From positions 10,556,732-10,620,731 of the forward strand of contig NW_004454193.1 in assembly GCF_000283155.1 (NCBI RefSeq): DNA of 64,000 bases, read 5' to 3'. The position numbers and the translations under genes are program-made. The notes beneath the pieces are model-generated. The model ran no database searches, was not told the DNA's origin, and worked only from the letters and a program-made list of their open reading frames with translations. The stretch comes from Ceratotherium simum simum (Eukaryota > Chordata > Mammalia > Perissodactyla > Rhinocerotidae). Shown one piece after another: positions 56,451 to 64,000 of this stretch (the stretch's first letter is position 1; every line of letters begins with the position of its first letter).

Positions 56451-57959
56451 AAAAAATTATGACATCTTCTCTGGCTTTCCCATAACACATACAAAGTGAC
56501 GTGATTGGCATCTGACAATTTAAGGGTTTGGTTCTAATTATGGAATCTCCCCAAAGAACTTGCTATTGCTTTGCAGCTGACAAGCAAGGATTTTGCTATA
56601 AAGAGTTGTGTGGTGTCACGTGGAGGATTACTATCTGTGAGGCTCGTGTTACTGAACAATGCTAATAGACAGCTATGCGTCCCACCCTTGGAGAGGGAAT
56701 AGTCTCCAGACTTCCAACTAATCCTGAGCAAAGTGTCATTCTACAGATTTCCTTCTCCCTTGGCTGGGTATATTTTTCTTGTTAATTATCTTTATAACAT
56801 CATACTCTCAGGACACCGAGTTTCATATTTTGTTTCTCCTTTGCAAAAAATTTTTTTGTACTTGGAATTAGGTGTGCACAGTATGGAGGCACAATTAATT
56901 GATCACATTTATGGGAAAAATATATATATTTTCCTTTTGGTTTGAGAATAAAAATATTGAAAAGATTGCATTATCTCCAAAAACACTTGTATACACTTAA
57001 GCAACATCAATTTCTCTACTCTCCCTGTCTCTTCCACTATCTTAACAAGAGAACTTGCAGTCTAGTGAGAGAGACAGACAAATAACATATTCTTGTTTAT
57101 CATGTTTTTAGAAATCTAAATAAAGAAACTTAAAGGAATATTCACTATCTTAAAATTTCAAAGTTTAGAAATTAGACAATTTTTGATTTTGCATTTGAGA
57201 TGAGGGTATTCTCCAAAACCGTTATGAGAAAACTGGTCTTGGTTTTCAGCCTGAAAATAATGCTAAAAACTGTAAAGGTAATTACAGCGTCCATAAAGGC
57301 ACTTTATATATTTGACAATATTTTCCTGAGACTAAGATTGATAAGCCATTGAAGTAGCTCCTTCATAGAGCCCAAAACATTCACAGGTAAAAGTCCCATT
57401 TAACATCCATGAATTTCAAAATAATTGTTTTGTTTGTTTGTTCTTTCAAAACAATTTGTTTTCACACCTCTTACTATGATGATTATTGCTTAAAATGAAT
57501 GAAACAGCCATATGTATATCAAACATATCAGTTAGAAATTTGATTTGTTCTGAACTTGGTGATTTATTTGTTTGATCTGAGGCAAACTGGGTCCTTAGTA
57601 AGTTCCATTTTCTTTTTCTAGTTCATCTAAGTAAGTAAAGGTTATTTACTTTTTTTTTTAAGTGAAGGGTCTTGTGTTTTATGCCTTTTAGGCTCATTTT
57701 AACTCTTTAAAAGGGTAACTGATAATGATTTTGTTTTCTGTTTATGTTACTGTTTCCCTTTGATTTGTTATTTATTGTGTCATCTCCAATTTTGAAAAAA
57801 CCAATGTGCTTTCATACTACTATGGGTTTCCATAATATTTAGTAATGCAGGTATAGGTCACAGACACTTATGATACCTGAAAGTAAAAATTCAGTGTATC
57901 ATTATTGCTAGAGAACTAATTAGTAAATACCAATAATGTTATTCTAGAAATAACAGCAT
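56451..57959. other. Single-copy-looking DNA
   Basis: About 1.5 kb without a recognised repeat or gene. The short frames at 56534-56731 (minus) and 56733-56945 have no family resemblance. Confidence 0.4.
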
Positions 57960-58160
57960 ATAGTGATCACTGTATTCTAGACACTGTGCTAGATATTTTC
58001 CATCATCATATTTAATCTTCACAACAACCCTATGAATTTGCAAATTTTATTTTCATAGACTAAGTCTCAGAAGTCATCCAAGTTTATGCTCCTAGTAAAT
58101 AGATAAATTAGGAATTAACCGAATGACTCTTTAGACCCACAGTCCAAGACTTAACTACAA
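57960..58160 (-). mobile_element. MIR SINE
   Basis: TTTAATCTTCACAACAACCC, GACTAAGTCTCAGAAGTCAT and CCAAGTTTATGCTCCTAGTA follow the reverse complement of MIR. Confidence 0.8.
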
Positions 58161-60094
58161 CACAAGCCACATTACCTTACTTTGAATCAATTAGTCCATT
58201 TTCCCATTACATTTGAAATGAAGTGTGTTTTTGAATTTTAATGGATTTGTGAAAATATTCTCCTGTAGATTATCACCACATATCCAAAGTCATTCAAAAA
58301 GTCAATCTATTGATAATGGCTATGGTTCTGAATGGAATAAATTAAGGCTTACAGACTGCAGGATGTATTTTGCTAGAATGAACTCCATTGAAATTAATTT
58401 TCAAGGAATAGAAAGATGAGGGTGAGTTTATTAGCATATTTAAAGGAAGTAGCTGGACTTTAAGTCTCAAAAAGTGCCACTGTAAAAGTGGAAGTTCTAT
58501 AATGAAACTATTTGCTAGGATTTGGGTTTAATTCAACATTTCAATATCATATTATGGTAATCAAAATTCCACAGAAAATTACATGAATTTCCCTAACATA
58601 ATAGTGAAAACTTTTGGAGATGTAACATGTCTATGTTTGTTCATTTTTTTATCTGCTGGGTTTTGCAAAAATAATTGCTTTGTTGTAGGAGTTCAGTTGA
58701 ATCCAAATAGGTAATTGATTTATTATTAATAATTCATTATTTATCATCTTTCTTGACTCTGATTCAAGATCTACCTGGCTTCTGATCATTTGGAACTGGG
58801 CTTTCATTACTCATGTTGTGCCCATTCCTTGGGTTATATTTATGTTCTTGTTAGATTCTCTCTGCTCTGATCCTCACAATTTCCTATGACAGAACTTTCA
58901 GTTAATCGTTTGGGGTTTTCCAGTCCTAGACTTTGGGTGACCATTTCTGCCCCCAGAAATCCCACCCTAATATTATTACCCTGACCAGAATCCCTGCCAG
59001 GTTCACTCCTACCACATGTCAGAAACATTTTGATAAATAAGAAGAATTATACAAGGAATGTCTATCCACAAACCAAAAAATCCATTGCTGGTCTTGGTTG
59101 TTTTGTTGTTGTGTGTGTTTTTCCTTTAACTCATGAAGGCCTTATTTAATAGAGGTAAATGACACTATCTAACTTATAGTGAAATGTATTGATTTTTCTC
59201 TGCTTCCTCCAAGGTGACCTCCAGGCAATTGTAGACTGTAAGTTATAGCAAGGCAAACAGACATTATAGATTTAACTCAGCAGTTTGAAATCTATTAGCA
59301 AGTTAAATTCCCACTTCCCTTTACAGTCCATTAAATACTCTATTTTTAATTGCAGGTATAATATTTATTTCTAACTCTCACCTGTTTGGGTATGCTGCAT
59401 TTCTTTGGTAATTTCTCTAGAGGTTTGTGCTTAGATTTAATTTTTTTCTTTCCATTATCTTCATGGCATTTGTCCTTTTATTCAAGTGTGTTTGGCACCT
59501 GTTTGAAGTTGATTTTCTAAAATTTGGAATAAACTCTTTTTTGAGAAAATGGAAAAAGACTTCATAACTTTAAATGAGGCAAACAGACCAAGGTCCTTCC
59601 TTATTTAGCACATGCAATAGATACATCCTTGATATGGGAGAGAAAGCTAGCATAACAGACTGTCTGAATTCTAAGAGTCAACTCACATAATCGAAGTGTT
59701 GGTATTTCCCTGTTCTCACTGTTAAAATTAAGTTTATTTCATTTTGATAAATTTACTCTAACATCATAATGAAATGATTATGCAGACCATTGTAGAGAAA
59801 AAAGCAAATATATGAGTGATAATATTTGTAAAATAGAGTATACACTTGTTCTCAATTATCGGTCTGGTAATTAATTTCTATGTTCGTTGGTAACAAGTAA
59901 GAAATTTTGTTTTCAGACATTTCATGATCATATTTTCAGCTTTGAGTGTGATTTGTGATTATAAAGAAGTAATTCCTTTTAGATTAATTTTTGTTGTAAT
60001 AATATAAAAATATTTAGTTCATTGATTTAATCCATTTCCTAAACTAAGAATCATGTGATGTGTTGTGATCTTGAATGATACTAACACAGTGTTA
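58161..60094. other. Single-copy-looking AT-rich DNA
   Basis: Nearly 2 kb in which I recognise no repeat, RNA gene or exon. Short frames at 58225-58419 and 58840-59028 (minus) are unsupported. Confidence 0.4.
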
Positions 60095-60235
60095 ATCTTA
60101 TTACTTATTTATTCAGGAAACCTTTTTCAATGTCTCCTATGAGCCAAGACCTGGCTCTTGTTCTTCAGCAGTAGGGATTTAATGCAGCAGAAGATAAACA
60201 TAGCTCTTACCCTCAAAGTTCTGAGCCTTGGCAAT
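60095..60235 (-). mobile_element. L2 LINE 3' end, antisense
   Basis: TTATTTATTCAGGAAACCTT, TGTCTCCTATGAGCCAAGAC and TAGCTCTTACCCTCAAAGTT follow the reverse complement of the L2 3' end. Confidence 0.65.
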
Positions 60236-60628
60236 GTTTTTACCAGTAAATCAGCTGTATAATCATCATCCTTCATAAGTATATACAGTCCTCTATTATT
60301 GAATGTGCATTTGCACGTATTATCTTATTTTTTTATTAGTACTTGACATTCAAATGCATTGTACATGGGCCATTACTAAATATAACGTGGGTGGTTGATT
60401 CTGGATAGGATTAATGGAAACATGAATGCGAAGCAAAAAAATGAATAAATAATTGGCCAAAACAGTCCTTCATGGTAATTTAGAAGTACTGAGCAGATCT
60501 CTTGGGTTGTTCATACTTTCATATTTCCAGAAAGCTTCTAATAGGAAATTTAGTCCATATTGATCTAGTGCTATCCATTTTTCTTCTTTGCAATTGATCT
60601 TACTGATATAACTCTTTCTCATATTAGA
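60236..60628. other. Single-copy-looking AT-rich DNA
   Basis: Nothing recognised. Confidence 0.35.
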
Positions 60629-60853
60629 TATATTATTTTATTTTTATTTTTTGATGAAGAAGATTGGCCCTGAGCTAACACCTGTGCCCATCTTCCTCTT
60701 TTTTTTTGTAGGCGGGATGTTGCCACAGCATGGCTTGATGAGTGGTGTGTAGGTCTGCACCCGGGATCTGAACACACAAACCCTGGGCCGCCTGAAGCAG
60801 AGCGTGCGAACTTAATCACTACACCACCAGGCTGGCCCTGGTATATTATTTTA
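60629..60853 (-). mobile_element. ERE SINE (ERE2/3-like) with target-site duplication
   Basis: Flanked by an exact 12-bp duplication TATATTATTTTA (60629-60640 and 60842-60853). Contains GCCCTGAGCTAACACCTGTG, CCACAGCATGGCTTGATGAG, CACCCGGGATCTGAACACAC and the head ACCACCAGGCTGGCCC. The B box is decayed (reverse strand GTTCAGATCCC). Confidence 0.92.
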
Positions 60854-61439
60854 AATACTGTACTTTTTGGAGAGTTACTCATGCAGACATGTCAATTTGC
60901 TTAAAAATTTCTTGTTTTTCTTTCTTTTTATTGGCATCATCTGACTTTCATTTTTGACAGAATTCATAGAAAAGAGATCACTGAAACATTCATTATATAC
61001 GATGAATAAAGGAAGCAATTAATATTTAGCTTTTTATGTATAAAATTTGTAATTTTCATATGAGTTCTTTATTCTATAATATTTCAATATATAGCATATT
61101 AACTATTTTTCAATGTCTTAATTAGGGCCATTTAAATCAAACAGCACTGATGTGTCTGTGTTTAGTAGCCTGTATCTGAAAGTTTAATACACATAATTGA
61201 AAAATTTGAATGAGGACAACAGAAGTCTGGTTTCAAAGCAAATATGCAAAGTGAGGCTCCTTGAGAATAATTAATTTTTAAAAAAGACTATCAAATATGT
61301 CAATTATAAATAAATTTCAGCTAGGGGGACAGTGATAAATATGTTTACATTATAATAAATATATTTTGAAATACTTATAACTGAAAATAAATATTAGAGA
61401 TAAGTTCTTAATATCAGTGTGGCTGTAGTATGGATTGCT
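60854..61439. other. Single-copy-looking AT-rich DNA
   Basis: Nothing recognised. Confidence 0.35.
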
Positions 61440-61570
61440 AAAGAATGAACTAGAATAGCTGTCAGGAGACCTTGTTTCCAGGGCTGATTCAGCTGTTGAG
61501 TGTAGGCAAGTCACGTGAGCTCTCCAGGCATCAGTTTTCCTCTGAAAATGAGGATTTAGTAAATGTATAT
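61440..61570 (+). mobile_element. MIR SINE fragment
   Basis: TAGGCAAGTCACGTGAGCTC and CATCAGTTTTCCTCTGAAAA follow sense MIR. Confidence 0.7.
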
Positions 61571-61724
61571 TATATTTCCTATCCAACTCCTTCAGTGCAT
61601 GATTCAATGATTCCTACATTAAATGTTAAGTAGCATTTATAGTAGTAAATTCTCACTAAAAAATTATCTATTTTGAGGAAAATATATAGAATAATAGATG
61701 TACTATTTTGAAAAATGTGAAAAC

Positions 61725-62205
61725 TATTGCAGTGGCGTACAGAACTAACCAAAAATTCTTCACCTCCCTATATTCATGTCCTTGCAATGTGACTTCCCAG
61801 ATTCTACTTGAAAAGTCTGAGTCTGTTTTCCAATCTCTTGAATCTGAGCTGGCTGTGTGACTTGTTTTGGCCAAGAGAATGAGGCAGAAGCAGTGTTGTG
61901 CCACTTTGGAGTTTAGACCCCCAGAGACCTTGCAAACTTCTGGTCTCTCGATTGCAATCCTGAGAGCTAACCTAGGACGGGCTGCTGCATGGATGAGTGA
62001 TCACATGGATCAGATAGTGATTATCCTTGCCATATGAAAGAGGCCAGTCAAAATTGGCAGAGCTGCCCAAACAGCTGACTGCAGATGCTTGAGTGAGTCC
62101 TGCAGGGACCAGAGGAACCATCTAGCTAAACTAAGTCCCAAATCCCAACCCAAATAATGAGCTGAATAATTGTTTTTAATAACTATTATTTTGGGGGATG
62201 GAAAA
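61725..62205 (+). mobile_element. MLT1-type ERVL-MaLR solo LTR, sense
   Basis: GAATCTGAGCTGGCTGTGTG, GACTTGTTTTGGCCAAGAGA and ATGAGGCAGAAGCAGTGTTG match the MLT1 5' half. GACTGCAGATGCTTGAGTG, CCATCTAGCTAAACTAAGTC and AATAATGAGCTGAATAATTG match the 3' half. It fades near TTATTTTGGGGG. No internal sequence, no coding capacity. Confidence 0.75.
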
Positions 62206-64000
62206 GCTAAGTGATGCAACCATCAAGTCCTAAGTTCTCCAGGATAAAATAAGAGTTATAGAATAGATGCAAATCTGAATTGGAAACAGATTTTGCCCTC
62301 AGGATTTTACATGGAGTGTGAAAGTGGTAAAGTATTATAAGAGAAGAGCAAGATATGCTGAAAGTCATGCTTAGAGTAAGACTGACAGAAAAAGACAGAG
62401 AATAAAAAAATGACAAAGGTTATGATACCAATACAAGCATAATATAATACAGATACAGTATATGCCTGTCATATATTGGAAAATGAAATATTTGCTATAT
62501 GGAAAAATGATTGCTTTTTCTTCATTATTTCCCAAATAATCTCTACCTTGGTCATATATATTTTATTATATGAAATAATAAAATTTTGTATGCATGTTTT
62601 TATTTCAAAAAATGAAACAACCTTTAAGTAGCATTGTCCCTCATCCCACTGACACTATTGCATACTTTGTCACTTAACTGGTCAATTGTATTGGGTAAAA
62701 TTTGGTAAAAGCCAAAACTGTTTGTTTATCTTTGAGTCTATCAAGTGCTACTCTGTTTTGACTTAACTGGAAAGTATGTAGAAGCATTCTTACCCAAGTC
62801 ACATGATGATATTATTGATTATTTGCACTATATCAATGTCTGCTGAAATAGAAATTGTTTCTGACTATTAAGAAAAAGCCAGATTACTTTCGTTTTTATT
62901 GCTAGAAACTAGAGGAGATATCTAATTTATTGGTAAAAGAATAAGTAAAACCTAGGCTGCTTTTAAACCCTTTTCTCTCATTTTAGCCTTTCTGAATTTC
63001 AAGTTATTTCCAATAGTCCTCTAAAATGATCTATTACAAAATTTTGTGAAGATATATATTATCTTGTATGGAAAATATGATTTGTTTTGAATTTTGGTTG
63101 CTTTTATAGTTAGTCAGGAAGAGACCTTATATCTCTTTTAGTATAATTCAATTTCGTGGACATGACTTGACAGGTACTATCTTTCCCATGCTACAAAACT
63201 ATATAACAGACTGCATAAAATTATTTTGAAAAATTTTTTACTTTTTATATCAATGAGAAAACATTCCATGAGCCAAGAAGAAAATATGTATTTTAATGTA
63301 GAAAATATATAATCTAGATATTCTGAAACTATTCCATTGCTAATAGCTGTCCTATTACAGTCATTAGTGTACTTTATGATTGTCAGACAGTGTGTATTGT
63401 TTTCGTTTGGAAAGATACAGCCATTTTATACTGACTGTTATATAACATTAAGATGAATACATGTATATCAAAGGAAACTATTTTAAAAAATAAAGATATT
63501 GATCGGTAATAAGATATTCAAGTCCAAAGCTTAGAAATTAGGTTAGTGCCTGAGATATAAATGATGCTTTATTAAACCACGGAAAGGGATTGAATGCAAC
63601 CTCCTGGAATGTCAGTGTGGAGGGGAGGGGAGGAGAGGGAAAAAGAGGTAAAAGAAGAGAGGGCAAGGGAGTCTGAGGTTAAACGATTAGAAGGAAAATG
63701 TAAAGGGGCCTGAGAAGCAGTGGCCAATGAAACAGGTTCAGTGATGTAAGTAGAGACAGAAGTCTGAAAGGAGGGGAATCGGAAGAGACTAAAGTCAAGA
63801 GTGGAGATGACAGGTGGAGATGGAGCCCTCATTCCTGGTGTTTGGCTATAAAAGGGAATACAACATGATTCGAAAGCTGGAGTAGGAAGTGGTTCCTAGG
63901 GAAGCTTTCAGTTTGGTTGTTTGTATAGTTGGAAGCTGTCAGTGTCTTTATATGCTGATAGAATGATGCTGTAGAGAGGGGAAATTGATGCAGGAGAAAG
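62206..64000. other. Single-copy-looking AT-rich DNA with a GA-rich tract
   Basis: A purine-rich stretch lies at 63614-63670 (GGAGGGGAGGGGAGGAGAGG). The 86-codon minus-strand frame at 63572-63832 is a serine-rich low-complexity reading of it. No gene supported. Confidence 0.4.

Noticed and set aside
63572..63832. 86-codon Ser-rich minus-strand protein
   Set aside because: A reading of a purine-rich low-complexity tract with no other coding support.
1..64000. CRISPR array, insertion sequence or prokaryotic operon
   Set aside because: No regularly spaced direct repeats, no ribosome binding sites and no prokaryotic-type genes. All dispersed repeats are mammalian.

Overview
This window is AT-rich mammalian nuclear DNA with no recognisable protein-coding gene, RNA gene or intact exon. 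The lineage signal is strong. Seven tRNA-derived SINEs carry the equine repetitive element (ERE) hallmarks: a GGGCCGGCCC-type head, a GGTTCGGATCC-type B box, and the body shared by horse-lineage EREs. The LINE-1 3' ends at both ends of the age range also fit an odd-toed ungulate. I therefore read it as Perissodactyla (horse family most likely; rhinoceros or tapir not excluded), from an intergenic desert or a very long intron. Repeat family names are assigned from memory of consensus sequences and were not checked against a library.

Layout. 1-5 kb: the tail of a young L1 on the + strand, one ERE, then a decayed L1 on the - strand. 5-15 kb: mostly single-copy DNA with scattered MIR, L2, MER33-like and MLT1 fossils, and a near-perfect 98-bp inverted repeat at 8.05-8.44 kb. 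15-23.5 kb: a young ERE, then a deep nest in which an old antisense L1 is interrupted by a sense L1, an ERE, a MER33-like element and two younger L1 fragments, one of which keeps most of the ORF2 C-terminus. 23.5-31.9 kb: relatively repeat-poor DNA with MIR, a long L2, a probable ERV LTR and an MLT1 LTR. 31.9-40 kb: an L1 3' end, an ERE, small hairpins, opposed MLT1 pieces and L2 relics. 40-49 kb: two antisense L1s, the second covering ORF1, ORF2 and a 5' end, with an inverted pair of MER2-like DNA transposons and a HAL1-like (ORF1-only) segment inside it. 49-64 kb: a probable twin-primed L1, another antisense L1 broken by an ERE, an ERE on the + strand, more MIR/L2/MLT1, and single-copy DNA.

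Nothing here looks like an operon, pathway or CRISPR system, and the only coding remnants are dead LINE-1 reading frames. The parts most worth a second look are the inverted repeat at 8.05-8.44 kb, the overlapping mutually exclusive hairpins at 34.40 kb, the nested L1/HAL1/MER2 structure, and a few repeat-free stretches that could be conserved noncoding elements.
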